The notes under the pieces were generated by a model that ran no database searches, had not been told where the DNA came from, and saw only the letters and a list, made by a program, of their open reading frames with translations. The translations under genes were made by a program, and so were the position numbers. A stretch of 64,000 nucleotides of DNA from Chionoecetes opilio (lineage: Eukaryota; Arthropoda; Malacostraca; Decapoda; Majidae), in contig JACEEZ010010110.1 of NCBI GenBank assembly GCA_016584305.1, positions 96,001-160,000 of the forward strand, read 5' to 3'. Below are positions 1 through 47,445 of this stretch, piece after piece; within the stretch, counting starts at the first letter, position 1; each line of letters opens with the position of its first letter.

Positions 1-1224
1 AGTGTGCCAGGACCACCACCACCACTGCCTTGTTGTCATGATCACGACCACAGAGTGACCTTGACTCAGGCCGGAGCCATGCAGTGATATATGAAATGAA
101 TGCCTTAACATCAGTCCTGCAGTATTCAGTGGTGTTGGCGATGTTGAGCAGAGCAGTAGCTGTTAAGACAGAGTGGTGAGGCAGCCACGTAGCTAACACA
201 CACATTCCTCCCGTGCAGTCGCCACAGCGTGATGAAAGTTTGCTCAAATCTCGGATGATGTGTGGGAGGCTGTGGTGGGTGGGCCTCAACGGTTCTTGGG
301 CGACATTCAACAAATTTTAAAAGTTCTGTATTGTTCCTATGAAGAGTAAGTACAATGTTGATTGAAGTTAAATAGCATTTTATCTAGTAGTTATATTTCA
401 GGGCCGCTTGTGCTTGTATTGTTAATGAAATGATCACAGAATGTTGCTACAGAACACATTATCTTGCCTCCGTCTTGAATATTGCCTGATAGCATTAAGG
501 CTGTGTGTGTGTGTGTGTGTACACTGTCAAGGTCCAGCCAGTGGCATGGACGGTGTGGCGTGATGACTTGCTCACTCCGCCGCCAGCCACGGTGTAGCGG
601 TGCCGGGCTGCCGAGGGTCGTGGTGCAGCAGGCAGCCTCTTCAGCCCCATCTCAGGTGATACACTAAGTAGCTGCTGCCACGGGATGGTGTGAAGGGGTG
701 CAGCCCACGCTGCCTGCCGCGCCGCGCCCCGGGGAGCACGGCACGGCTGCCCCGAGGACCTCACACCAATGGATTTTGGAGGTTGTGCAATTACATGAAT
801 ATTGAATAAATGAGCAAACTGTTTCTGAGGTTTATTAGTGTGTGCGTGTCATTCACCATGGTCTTGATAACACGATCAATGACACGATCGCCAGGTATAA
901 CCTCACAGCAGGGAACTTCTCCTCTCAGGGAGCACCTACGTATGATCAATCTTTGGGTCTGGGACCTCACACTCCATCACCTCCAAGCTTTGTTACGGCA
1001 CAACGATTGTCTTCATTAGAGTAACTGTGGCTGCTTTGAAGGACAAGGCGGTGGTGGGGGTGTCAGCCAGCATGGAAGACTGTGTATGTAGTGTCTGTGC
1101 TACTTTAGTGTGCGTTCTACCGCAGTCTACAGTAGTGTGGGGTGTGATCTACCCCTACACTGGTCCACAGGTCCCCTACCCCTGCATCTGAAGGGATTAG
1201 TTACTGACCACAGGTCGGGTAGCT
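1..1224. other. Intergenic, no gene recognised
   Basis: Small open frames only, with no homology seen. A short GT run lies at 503-519 and a GC-rich stretch at 540-760. Confidence 0.5.
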
Positions 1225-1565
1225 AACGCAGGTCAGGTCAACCATGGACGCCGAATCGATGGGCCTTGGGTATTTGGCCTCGAGCAAGGCTCCGATTGCC
1301 TTTTATTTGAATTTGGAACGGCGTGACGGAAATACTCTTGATTCTCATCATTCAGCGGGAATGTGAAGCCGGTTCAGTGATTCACTCTGATGAATGGCCT
1401 GCATATGGAAACTTAAATAATCTGGGTTATCGCCAAGAAAATTTCGTGCATCCAGTAACAGGAGCAAACACTCAAGGCATAGAACGATCGTGGTTGGATG
1501 CCAAAACACTTATTTTAAAAGAACACCTAGGTGTTGGCAAGGAACTGTTTCAGGCACACTTTTAA
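1225..1565 (+). pseudogene. Merlin-type (IS1016/ISXO2-like) transposase remnant
   Basis: The last 80 codons are open and carry the C-terminal part of the DDE domain: IHSDEWPAYGNL, then FVHPVTGANTQGIERSW, the pattern shared by Merlin elements and bacterial IS1595/IS1016 transposases (HSDxWxAY ... TGAxTQxIExxW). Upstream, the blocks GLEQGSDCLLFE and RWALGI sit in other frames, so at least two frameshifts separate them. The N-terminal zinc ribbon is missing. It is a decayed DNA transposon copy and no intact terminal repeats were found around it. Confidence 0.7.
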
Positions 1566-1742
1566 TCATTTTTGCTGGAAAGTGCTCAGAAAAGATAACT
1601 GATTAGTTTATAGCATTTTTGAACGATATTCGTAATGTATACCGCTAATTGTTTATGCATGATATACTATTGTATTATAATTAGCAATGTGATGTTAGTT
1701 CATTAATAAATTGGTTAATAGATACAAACTGTTATTCTCCGA

Positions 1743-2867
1743 TAAGGGGAGAGTCCGCCGTGAATTTTAATTTGCATCTACGGTCATGAATATTTTATAT
1801 GTTGTGTATATTAGTACCCTTGTTATCACATGAACATTTCAAGCTGATCAGATATGAAAGCAAAAATGTGAAAAAATTAAAGCCTATTTTTGTCGGTTTT
1901 TGATGAAATTTTGAATTGCATCTTCTCAGCCATTTTTGACCCATTTCCTTGTGACGTGAGCATATGATAATTCATTGTTATTCTAACAATTTGTTCTGAG
2001 AAAAATTGGAATTTTAAATTGTTTTTTTTTATAAAAATTGTTAAAAAATTAAATATAAATTTAAGACTTAAAAACAAAAATTAAATCAAAACAGATTTTT
2101 CTACGATATTTGATTGTGTGTCCTAAAGTTTCGTGAAAATCGTGCCAAAAATAAAAGATAGATTTTGTTCATTTTATACTAGTTTTGAGAAAAACGCGTT
2201 TGAAGTTTTGCTAAAGTTTCTGCGCTGCAGTGAAGGTACTATACTGTCAATGCTACTTGCATATGAATTTTATGGGATCAGTAATCACATATCAATGCAT
2301 GCATAAAAGGATCTGCACCTTGTCCCCCTTATAAAGGTATTAATTAATCGCTCCAAGGCGAGGGTGTCAGGGCGCCACGCCCCTCATTGTTGCAAGGTTC
2401 CAGCAAAATTCACCAGGTGCAAAGCTTTCGGTTGGCATTCCTTTGTCTGTCTTCCTCTTCTTGTTTATTGTCTTCTTCGGTGTAATTCTTCTCTTTTCTC
2501 TTTTCTAGCCCTTTTTGGATGTATACATTTGTTCCAAAAAATTTTGTGAACAGGTTGCACTTTTCATATCCAAAATTGTTCCAGAATGGTTACCTGGCTA
2601 ACAAACTTCACCCTGAAGATTGCAGTTTTTTTTATTTTTTTTAAAGGCTTAGTTTTGATATATGGGAAAATTATCCAATTTTTTTTTATTTTTACATTTT
2701 TATATAGTTTAAATGCCCCTCGCTATGGGCATTTAAAAAAAATGTCCGACTAAAAAAAAATTCCACCATTCGAAAGTCAAAGGATAGGGTGTTGCCATAG
2801 ACCATATAACTCAAATTCGTATATTAAATTTTTGTTTTTCATATTGTCACGGCGGACTCTCCCCTTA
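1743..2867. mobile_element. 1.12-kb non-autonomous TIR element with TA target duplication
   Basis: The ends are perfect 19-bp inverted repeats, AGGGGAGAGTCCGCCGTGA at 1745 and its complement ending at 2865, each flanked by TA. The interior is AT-rich with no convincing ORF. TA duplication suggests a Tc1/mariner-type MITE. Confidence 0.8.
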
Positions 2868-4632
2868 AGGTAGAAACAGAACGGTAGAACGCCTACTAAA
2901 GTAGCACCGTAGTGAGTGTGTTATTTACCACCGAGGTTTGAAGGAGTTTGTAGTCTTCAAAACTTGACCCGGGTTTGCAGGAGACATTGAACCCTCAATT
3001 ATCTTTCCTTTATTGAAGGAACGAGGCTCCTGCGTGTGCAGTGTTGTGGTAAACTATTACTAATGTAAAAGAGAATATGAGCTTCATAAGGTTGACTTAA
3101 CACATCAGTATTGATTCATTGCCGCTTTGCAGAAATGACCTTCGGTCCTTCACTGATACTTTGGTTTTAGTGAAGGATATTTCAGGCAAATCTCAGTCCG
3201 TCTGTCCGGCACTGCTTCCTTCCCGCCAGTCCTGGGACACACAGGATGGCCGTCACATGGGATGCCATTCACTTACCGGCTACCAAAGTGTTCCATGTGT
3301 TGCTTTTATGATGTTGCGTGGCAAGAAAGGCTTTGCCGTGACTGATGAGGAATAATAATGGACAGGCTGGACAGACACAGATATAACTTCACAGACACAC
3401 AAAGTAAATGACATGACAAAACCGGTGCTTCAGGGAAAGCAGGCGCTGACTACCACATACAAAGGGAACAAAGGGCCTTGCTCAAGACAGTGCAAACACA
3501 GTTATAAATAGATATTATATTATGGCATAGTGTTCCGAAGTGGAATGTACAATGCAGTCTTTCTCTTGTGAAAATATTCAAAATATTTATCTGTCCTTCC
3601 CCCGAACTCCCAAGACCGAGAGTGAGTGTCCCGTGACAGCCCAGTGTTGTTTGTTGGTTTCCATTCACACTGAAGTCTGTCACAGTGCGTCCCTCACCAC
3701 CCTAGCTGTGGGAGTAGCCTGGAAGGTCCCTGCTCACTACACCATACAGAAAATACCCCTGACCCCTGACCACCCTATTCAATTGCCCTACACACCACCT
3801 TCACCCTAGCAGAGGACCCACGCTCGTCTCACACACCTGACGAGAAAGTAAAGATTGATTGTCTCCTTGTGTCTCACCCCAACACAACACCTACCCTGCA
3901 CAAGCGCCCCGTGCAACACACACCCACCCGCCCACCCACCCACCCACAATAAATAAATGAAGGCCAGAATAGCCACTATACTACACTGTGCCACTTATAT
4001 TAGTAGTATTCAGTAGTTTGAGCCAAGAGGAAGGTTTGGTTAGGAGCGCCGTAGCCTCCGACACACACCAACACACACACACACACCAAGCAATGTCCCT
4101 AAAGTATTTGGAGTGCGTGTTTGGAATGGTGGCTAAAAACTGCCTCTTATAAATCATCACTTCAAGGTCTAACGAGGTGGTTAATTCATCAACATCAAGA
4201 AATGACTAACTACTTTCTAATTTGATTCCTAAGTTTGTATCCTCACAGCATCAATTTGTAATGCATCGGAGAGAAAAGAATATTAGAGAATTAGTCGTAA
4301 TAGAGAATTAAAAGAACTTGAAAAGCATGATCTGGCATAGAAAATGGTGCTCGTTATAAAAAAAAAAAAAGATAAATCCTTCTAAACCACAAAAAAAACA
4401 CGATATTTTTGGATATTCATGAAATTGTCAACGTCATAAGTTCATGTATAAAGAGAAAAAAAAATTTAAACCACTCAAAATATACGAAACTTTTTGATAT
4501 TCATAAATACGTCATCATCTAAGTACCCCTAACATGACACCCATTGCTTACCCCGCCCCGCCCCGCCCCGCCCCGCCCCGTGACCCAAGACAACACCCAA
4601 ATCTGACCTCTGTCCCGGGAATGTCCTGCCAC
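2868..4632. other. Intergenic / downstream of CLPTM1L, simple repeats only
   Basis: It holds CCCA repeats at about 3922-3948, AC repeats at 4068-4084 and five tandem CCCCG units ending near 4580. Small ORFs at 3119-3355 and 3540-3809 are unrecognised and probably chance. Confidence 0.5.
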
Positions 4633-4990
4633 CGCCTCTATGCTGCTGCTGCTGCTGCTGTAGTGTTGTTGTTGTTGTTGTTGTTGTTGTTGCTGTAGTG
4701 TTGTTGTTGCTGCTGTAGTGTTGTTGTTGTTGTTGCTGTAGTGTTGTTGTTGCTGCTGTAGTGTTGTTGTTGCTGTTGTTGTTGTTGCTGTAGTGTTGTT
4801 GTTGTTGCTGTAGTGTTGTTGTCGTTGTTGCTGTAGTGTTGTTGTTGTTGCTGTAGTGTTGTTGTTGTTGTTGCTGTATTGTTGTTGTTGTTGCTGTAGT
4901 GTTGTTGTTGTTGTTGCTGTAGTGTTGTTGTTGTTGTTGCTGCTGTAGTGTTGTTGTTGTTGTTGTTGTTGTCGTTGTTGTTGTGGTGGT
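4633..4990. repeat. GTT/GCT trinucleotide microsatellite in the CLPTM1L 3' UTR
   Basis: Runs of TTG interrupted by repeated CTGTAGTG blocks. On the gene strand it is a CAA-rich array beginning within a few bases of the CLPTM1L stop. Confidence 0.9.
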
Positions 4991-4992
4991 GT

Positions 4993-39681
<34,689 letters not shown>

Positions 39682-39748
39682 GGCGGTGGTGGTGGTGGCG
39701 GGCGCTGTGGTGGGGTACAGAGGGGATTAATTGTAGATGGATTGCAGA

Positions 39749-40012
39749 TATCACGCGCCTTGAATTGAAACGGCACAAGCGCCACTTTAAAAAGAAACCA
39801 CCGCTACCTTTCTAATAAAACAAACCCCATTACAATATCTTCATTTGTTGCTGATTTACTTTGCAAACACTTTAGGTGCATTTTTTTCATTGATAAAAAG
39901 TGGCACTTGTGCCGTTTCATATCTTGATTTTCTTAGATTAAACTTTAAGCGCATTTTTCTCAGTTTTTTAAAAGTGGTGCTTGTGCCGTTTCAATTCTAG
40001 GCGCCTGATATG
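39749..40012. mobile_element. MITE immediately upstream of the CLPTM1L start
   Basis: TIR ATATCACGCGCCTTGAATTG continuing AAACGGCACAAGC, with the complement ending near 40012. It starts about 67 bp upstream of the ATG, so the 5' UTR or promoter may lie in it. No TATA box or initiator was identified with confidence. Confidence 0.75.
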
Positions 40013-40042
40013 AAGGAGAGTAAGTCCTGTACCAAGAGTCAT

Positions 40043-40252
40043 GATGAAGGTTGAGCGACGACTTTCGTTGACCGAGGAAGGGTACCATAAAAGGGATATT
40101 TTTCGGAACGAAGAGCAGCGACGACGGTGGAAGGTGGGCACGAAGATACCGATACCTGTGTCTTTGTGCCCACCTTCATCGCTGCTCTTCGATCCAAAAA
40201 ATATCCCTTTTATGGTACCCTTCCTCGGTCAATGAAGGTCGTCGCTGGACCT
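40043..40252. repeat. Near-perfect hairpin with arms of about 100 bp
   Basis: GACCGAGGAAGGGTACCATA and AAAGGGATATTTTT in one arm recur as the complement in the other, with only a few mismatches and a loop of about 15 bases. Confidence 0.85.
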
Positions 40253-40261
40253 TCATCAAGA

Positions 40262-40303
40262 AATAGGTTAGGTTAGGTTAGGTTAGGTTAGGTTAGGTTA
40301 GGT
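40262..40303. repeat. Interstitial TTAGG telomere-type array
   Basis: Eight GGTTA units, the arthropod telomeric pentamer, directly beside the hairpin. Confidence 0.9.
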
Positions 40304-40455
40304 TCATCTTCTCTTGGCACGGGCCTAAGTGTTCTATAGGCTGCTGTAATGGCATGCAGATAGGCTTGGAGCAGTGGTTATGCAGCTAAACCCTAAAATC
40401 CAATTAGGTAAACAGAAACCATACTCCCAATTGTGTAGGGAAGAATGGTCCGGTA

Positions 40456-41555
40456 ATAATGGACGAGGACTTCACGGTCATTTTCAGAGACACCGACTAA
40501 TTTTTCCTGGCCTAACATAGATGCTTTTTCTAATGGAGATAGTTATATTCCGGAAACCCATAGTTTTCAACAACAACAAAAATATTTCATCACCGAATTT
40601 TGTTGTCGCCGTTTCCATTACAAACACTGTAGTATCTCCATCAGAAAAATCACTCAAACCTGGTCGGGAATAATTAGTCAGATAACAGGGAAGTGATTGA
40701 ATAGAGCATACCAAACCTAACCTTATAGGATTCAAACCTAACCTAACCTTAACCACAAAGTACATCTTAACCCAGGGGTTCTTAACCGGGGGTTCCCATA
40801 CCCCTTGGGGGCATGGGAACCCCTTGGGGGCATGGGAACCCCTTGGGGGCATGGGAACCAAATGCTGGGGGTATGGGACTTGATCTCTGGATATTTGCAT
40901 TTATTTAATTTTAATGTATTAATTTATACTTGGATAGAATATTAGATTATTAACTAGCACTGTTATTGCTATTCCTAGCTATCCATATCTAAAGTATTTT
41001 CAAGCTATTGACATCTTTGGAAGTCATACTGTCAACTAATAGGAATGGTAATGATTATTATTTCCACTGTCAAGTGCAGGGGTGTGGGGCCATAGTGGGC
41101 CGTCCATTGGGGGTCTGCAACCATCAAAAGGTTCAGAACCTCTGATTCTAACCTAACCTTATAGGTTTTAATTAAACCTAACCTAACCTTACCACAAACC
41201 CTCCTACCTCCTAAGGTTGTGGGAAGCAGGGAGAATGTAGCGCCACTTTGTCACACGCGGAAGTTGATTACTACTGCACAGTGTACTGAGCAAAAAAAAT
41301 TACAGAAAACGTGAGTATTAAGGTCGGTAGCAACCGCGAAGTTCTCGTCCATTATACCGATCTTTTTCTGACGGAGATCCAGTGTTTTTAATGGAAACGG
41401 CGAACATAAAATTCGGTGATTATTTTTTTTTTTTTTTAAACTATGGGTTTCCGGAAAATATAACTATCCCCATTAGAAAAAGCCCCTGTGTTAGGCCAGG
41501 AAAAATTAGTCGCTGTCTCTGAAAACGACCGCAAAGTCCTCGTCCATTATTACCC
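40456..41555. mobile_element. 1.1-kb foldback element with TIRs of about 200 bp
   Basis: TAATAATGGACGAGGACTT at the left and the complement at the right. Homology extends through TTTTCCTGGCCTAACA and AACTATGGGTTTCCGGAAA. A small tandem GGGGGCATGGGAACCCCTT repeat (40800-40860) lies inside. The same terminal words occur at 60330-60712. Confidence 0.78.
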
Positions 41556-41670
41556 TTATATTCTTCATATCATCAATTCTTCTCTTCAAAACACACAAAT
41601 AAAGAAGAAAAAAAAGAAATACAAGAACTAAATAAACAAAAAACCACCAGCCATGTCCCCTCCTGACAGT

Positions 41671-42070
41671 GTAGCGATCTGACCAGCTACCCTTGCCCGA
41701 GTAGCTACACCTCACAAATACGCACTGAACCACTGCTCCCTGGGGGAAGAGTTGTTTGACAATGTATACCAATTTTGATCCTGGGTAAAACATGCATGTG
41801 GAAGCATTGAATGTAGAGTAGTAATTAAAGTAGAACATAGAACATTTCAAGCGAATGTGCCCTTGCCTGGAACACTACCCTACCCTTATACTGAAACACT
41901 GTTCCCGGGGTGAAGAGTTGTTTGACAGTATAGTACACGTATACCAATTCTGATCTTGGGTAAAACGTATATATTGTCAAACAACTCTTCACCCAGGGAG
42001 CAGTGTTTCAATGCGTATTTGTGCAGTGTAGCTACTCGGGCAAGGGTAGCTGGTGAGATCGCTACACCGG
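41671..42070. repeat. Inverted repeat with arms of about 110 bp
   Basis: GTAGCGATCTGACCAGCTAC ... GGAAGAGTTGTTTGACAATG and its complement from 41955, with a third partial arm at 41880-41960. Confidence 0.78.
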
Positions 42071-42605
42071 GGCGGGAGCGAACATATAACTCCCTATTTC
42101 ACCTGCTTACAGACCGCTTTTAACCCATCACAGCTGCCCATTCTATCCCCACCTTGCTCTGCAGTGGTCAGGAGGCTCCCAGGGGCGCGTATGAGCCGTG
42201 TGGGGCCCGCGGCGGCTACATAGACCAAGGGCGCGGGCTGTCACACACGTCTACAGCTGTTTGGGGTAAATAAAGGGCTGGGTCTGGGGCTGGGAGGTCT
42301 TATATATCATTTTTCATATTTTAATGTGCTGTATATTTTCAATCTTATATATGTAATCAATTGGGGGTTTTTTCGTCATAGCTTTACAATTATGTTTTGT
42401 GGTTTCATACGATTATACTACCATACTGTGTCCATGAGGGCGAAATGGACCTCTGCTGGACGACACCGGGGGCCAGATCCAGCAAACACATACGCGGCGT
42501 ATGTCAGCGTAAAGCGGGTATCACACGAGGCGTTTCGTCGGACTGTTTCGTCGAACCAAACAAGCATTTGGTTGGACCTGTTCGTCGAACACTGGCAAAA
42601 CACTA

Positions 42606-43270
42606 CCGTAGATAACAGTGAAGTCGCCAGTTCTACGTTTCTTTGTTATGTACAGCCGTGTGGTGGCGTTAAAACTTACATTTCTACATCCATGATTTCA
42701 GGAAAGTTAGAAGGGTCTATCTGGAAAGTCTGTGTTATTTTGTGTCTTCATCTGTGTCATATTAGGGCTGTAAATGAACAAATGACAAAAATAAAACCGA
42801 GTGGCGACCTCACTATACCTACTACAGTAAAGTCGCCAGCTAGTATTTTAACCCAACAGTTGAGTCGCCACTCTGGGGAATTCAGGGAAATTAGAGGTAA
42901 AGTAAAACAAGTCTCTATATATATATCAGCTGTGGAAGATGCTTGGATATATAAAAATTCCTCTGCCAACGTGAAAATAAATTCTATTCAAGTTTGAAAG
43001 ATCTGGCAAGTCTGCGTCCTGTCGTCCGAAAGGCTACTGTTTACTGTCTGTCATCGCGCGAAGAAAAACGTGAGAAGCAAAATGCGCAACAGTTATACTT
43101 GCAGATACAAAGCATAAAACAACGCTGAAACAGGGTAGATTATACAGTCATGATATAAACTACTGTGTAACATCTTCAGTGGCACATACAAATCAGTAGT
43201 GATGCTATAATTCGTAATATTTGGCGCCTGGCGACTTCACTGTAGGTGGCGACTTCACTGTTATCTACGG
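42606..43270. mobile_element. CCGTAGATAACAGTGAAGTC TIR element, copy 1
   Basis: 23-bp TIRs flanked by TA. The terminal motif GGCGACTTCACTGT is duplicated at the right end. A second copy is at 62038. Confidence 0.82.
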
Positions 43271-43689
43271 TAGCACACGGTTGAGCCAACCGCTTCACCC
43301 AACAATAACAAACAAAGATGAAGCGATGACAGCGAGAGGCGCGGAGATTTTTTGTTAATGTTTTAACTTTAGGGGCATATATATACGTAGCTACTGGTGA
43401 TGAAAAGGGAGGAGGTGATTGTTAGAAGAGAACAGCGACAGATGAAGACGCGTTCATGTGAGCTAAATGGGTTATAGTGGACGAGAACTGCGCGCCGGTT
43501 AGGTTAAGTTTCGGTTAGGTTAATAATCCCGTCAGGGGGTCGAAGGGGACGGAGCCCCTCCCGTTAGAAGGTTAGGTTCGGTTAGGTTAGGGTAATAATT
43601 TCATCACAGCAGGGCGTGGTAGAGCCCAAAATAGAGTGGCGGGCGGGCGGCCGCCGGCCACTGTTACCTGTGGCGGGCGGCCCGCCCGC

Positions 43690-43760
43690 CCGCCCAATTG
43701 CCCAAAACCACACGCCCAATTGTGTAAGCAATTTCGGTCCTAGTGTGAAATAATACCATA
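43690..43760. mobile_element. Terminal fragment of the 62435 MITE family
   Basis: ACGCCCAATTGTGTAAGCAA then TTTCGGTCCTAGTGTGAAAT matches the right TIR of the 62435 element. Confidence 0.65.
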
Positions 43761-43828
43761 TGTAGTCAGTGTCTCAGGAAAGGACCGCGCAGTCCTCGTC
43801 CATTTTACCGGATCTTGATATTACAGGT

Positions 43829-44080
43829 GGCCCCGTAGTGTAGTGGTTAGCACGCTCGGCTCACAACCGAGAAGTCCCGGGTTCGATCCCCGGGCGGAGC
43901 GAAGACAGATGGGTGGTCTTTCTTAAAACTCGAGCCCCTGTCCACCCAGCAGTGAATGGGTACCGGGTGTTAGGGTTTGTGACCACCCTCCCGGGGTGGT
44001 GGCTTCGGCCAACACTAAGCCCGAGCGGTAGATCACTATGGCTCTGAGGAATTATCCTCTAAACAAACAAACAAACACCA
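43829..44080 (+). mobile_element. tRNA-Val-derived SINE
   Basis: The head folds as a tRNA: A box TAGTGTAGTGG, anticodon arm CTCGG-CTCACAA-CCGAG (CAC, Val) and B box GGGTTCGATCCCC. The acceptor stem is imperfect. A body of about 150 bp follows and it ends in CAAA repeats. Confidence 0.8.
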
Positions 44081-44632
44081 CATTCTCTCCAAACTCTTTC
44101 CCTGTCTCAATATCCGTCCCCTTGTCTCACCAGTCATCACACAGTCCCAGCAGCAATAACAGCCATTCTCTTCCTGTCCTTTCAACCACCTCATTCATTT
44201 CACATCCCATTTTGAGTGAAAACCACACGCATATCATTTCCATTTTCTCCCCGGTATACTTCTCAGATCTCATATTTTACTAGTAATCATTCTACCGCAA
44301 ACACATCAAATCAGCTTCATATTTCTGAAAATCTATCACATATATAATATAGACTGATCTGTATTAATTTTACTGTAACGTATTATATGATGGTGTTCAT
44401 TTCAATGCTTAATAATTGCTAAAACTATTTATAACTTACAGAAAAAGTATAGACTTATTTTGACCCCAGAGTATGTTCGACGTATGTGCAACATTTTGTA
44501 TAATTTCACAAAACCATTTCGTCGAACATATTCGGTGAAATGACCCTCGAAGTTCGACCAAACAGTCCAACCAAATGGCAAGTTCGACGAAACAGTCCGA
44601 CGAAACGCACCGTGTGATAGCCGCTCAAGTCT

Positions 44633-45267
44633 GAGATACTCCTCTTTCGAAAACTTTCTTGGATCAGGAGCTACATCTGCGCTAAATCGATGACGTCACA
44701 AGGCCAGACTTTACGCCTAGGCGCAAGTCTGCGCCCGCCCTCCCTGTCTGGATCCAGCAAGCGTAGCTACTTACTCCATTTCCGTGACGTCACAGGGCCA
44801 AAATAATGGCGTAGATCACCACCTAATGAGGTGTAGCCCGGCGTATCTCATATATATAAATAAAACATCATTTATCATGCCTAATAGACGCTACCACCGA
44901 GGTAAGGATTGAAATATAAGCCTATTGGTAGCCGGCAGCGGCTTATGTTTACAAATGTTTAGGAGATACAAGCCTAGGAGGTAGGGAGGCCGCCTCAGCC
45001 GTAGGGAGTGCCTTCGGTGTTTTTGTTGTATTAGTTCGTTATTGGGCAGCACCAGTTTTTTTAGACCACTAGCGGAGTCCTTAGCGGAATTGTTGTGGGA
45101 CGAGGCGAGGTTGGCATCCCACGCCTAGATTAATGTTGTTTCACTATCGTAATTTGACCGTTTTTGAGGATGAAACTTTTGTTCTGATGCCTGCCCCTCA
45201 GTGACCATGCACTATGGTTAGGTCACTTAGGACGCTTGACCTTCATTGTCCCTGAATCAGTGGCGGT
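44633..45267. other. Intergenic, nothing recognised
   Basis: Two CGTGACGTCACAGGGCC-like words near 44690 and 44785; no gene. Confidence 0.4.
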
Positions 45268-46956
45268 CCTGGGCAGGGATGCTCAAAAATCTCTCGTAAG
45301 GGACAACTTATGAGTGTATGGCTACAATAACCTTACGAGGGTGGGCTGAGGTAACAGTGAAGTTGATGCTCGTACCGAGCCGTCACTCCCGTACGGTGAT
45401 CGGTGGCCTCTGGGTGGGGAATATTAGGGATATTATAGGGATATGTGTGGGGAAATTCTGCTGACCAATCACAGAGCAGCGCCTCGCATGAACGCGGCCT
45501 TATCTGGCCAATCACCTTGCTCTCAGTTGTCAGGGAGCCCGAGAAATCAATTTAAAGAGACACTTCAAATGCCGCCAGACTGTTACAGTGTGTGTGTGCG
45601 TGTGTACTACGTCAGACATTTGACACCACGCCACCACCGCATCATTATAGCGGCCAAACTTGTATGATGAACTATACGTTTTGATTCAAGAAGTCGACCG
45701 ATATATATATTTAATATATTAGGTTTGCCCTAATATGAATTTATTACAAGTATAGGTATTGTATGTTAAATATGATATATATTGTTGCGCACAGCTAGGG
45801 CCCTCACACTCACAGACTCACCTGTCTTGCCTCACCCCCAAAGGCGCCCCACGTAACCACTTACCTCCGCTGACGAAGGCCCGGTAGAATTACCTGAAGC
45901 GAGTAACGGTGTATAACACGTAATCAATCACAAGGCGGATAGAGGACACTGACACTCACTGTACAACTCTACATTTAATGACGGAGGTCACACAATACAC
46001 AGTTCTCCTGACGGCGTAGCAGAAGGAACAAAGTACTCACATGGTCACGCTTGTCTAGTATGCTTCCCTAACACACCAATACACGAGACTTCACTTGAGA
46101 CACTGGGAGGCAACACAAGCACACGAGGCTTAACGCAACAAGGCCTCCTGACGAAGGAGGACGCCTTCACTGACGGCGCCGCAGCAGAATACATGTGCAC
46201 CTGTAATGGTCTTTTTGTCCTCTACTTCTTAGTTACCATTATGTAGTGCCCACCTTGGGAGTGTACTCTACAGTCCTGGTTACTCCGCTGCCACCACCCA
46301 CATTAAGTGGGAACAAAATATATGATTGAACAAAAATAAAAGATTTAAGAAAATATGTAAAGACTGGTTGGAAACAGAATGATAACGCGTTAATATATAT
46401 TTCTAATTATAATATATTTAACTCTTTACTGTCTCCATTATGTAGTTATTATACATTCATAAGTTATCTTAATATTAAGTCTTCCTTCCTTCCTAGCGAT
46501 ACGCACATGTAATGCTCAAGTCGTTATCCTAATATAATTTACTATCTTTGGTAACTTCAGTCGCACTGTTACCCCTTAACGATACGCACATGTAATGCTC
46601 AAGTCGTTATCCTAATATAATGTATACGTAGTCTATCCCTTTTCCAACTGTTTCCCTCACTTATTTTTCTATTTCCTTCTTTTCTCCTTGTCCTCACACG
46701 GCTGGCTGTGACATGTTGTGGTTGCCCCCTCTGCTAATTTGTGAGCGCTTGGCCCCCTGGTCCGCCAACAGCATCCTACCTTGGGACCCTAAGTAATACG
46801 TCATTAGTCCTGGTCAACAAAAAGAATCACCAGTAAGTCATGTCTAAATCTCTAGTTAACAAACCTTTTATAACATACCTTTACAAGGGAGGATAAGGTC
46901 ACCTCCCAGTGGGCTTACCCACCGGGAGTCCGTCTGCTACTAAATGCTAACCTGAC

Positions 46957-47324
46957 TGTTAAGTCCCAACTAGACATATGGTGTAGCTGGGCCAACACCG
47001 GCTTGCCAAAGTGACGGGCAGGCGGATCGGGAGAGGGACGTGTAGATGGAACGAGAGCTCAGAGTCAACAACATTTATTTCTGACAATTGACAAACAGCT
47101 GACGTCGCTTCGATGACGTGGACAGTCGTGAGTCGTCACTTTGGCGTCGTGACGTCTAATACTGACGTGGCGAAATATAATTACATTAACTACAAATTTA
47201 ACAAAATTGATAAATATTACAAGTTACAATAAGCCAATATATATCAGAAATATCATACCCTTGTTCGCCCCATTACAGGGGGGTCTCAACAAATGCATCT
47301 TAATTTTAATTTGCAAATCCAACA
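46957..47324 (-). repeat. BEL 3' LTR
   Basis: Same 368 bp as the 5' LTR. The purine-rich GGTGGGGAGTT just inside (47325-47337, minus strand) is the likely polypurine tract. Confidence 0.93.
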
Positions 47325-47445
47325 AACTCCCCACCATGGGAGTACATTCCCTTACTCCCATACATACACATCATGATACCCAACATTAGCATATAGCATA
47401 ACATAACAACAACAGCATAAAGTCAGTCTTACCTATCAACCAATA

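Larger units (their letters stand above)
42510..44632. mobile_element. 2.1-kb TIR element hosting nested insertions
   Basis: TATCACACGAGGCGTTTCGT, then CGGACTGTTTCGTCGAAC, with the complement at 44560-44628. Inside are the 42606 element and a SINE. Confidence 0.65.

Noticed and set aside
42326..42997. 223-codon ORF as a cellular gene
   Set aside because: It spans the end of one TIR element and most of another; the second half also occurs inverted at 62173-62421, so it is repeat-derived.
43829..43905. Functional tRNA-Val (CAC) gene
   Set aside because: The acceptor stem does not pair well, and a SINE body with a CAAA tail follows.
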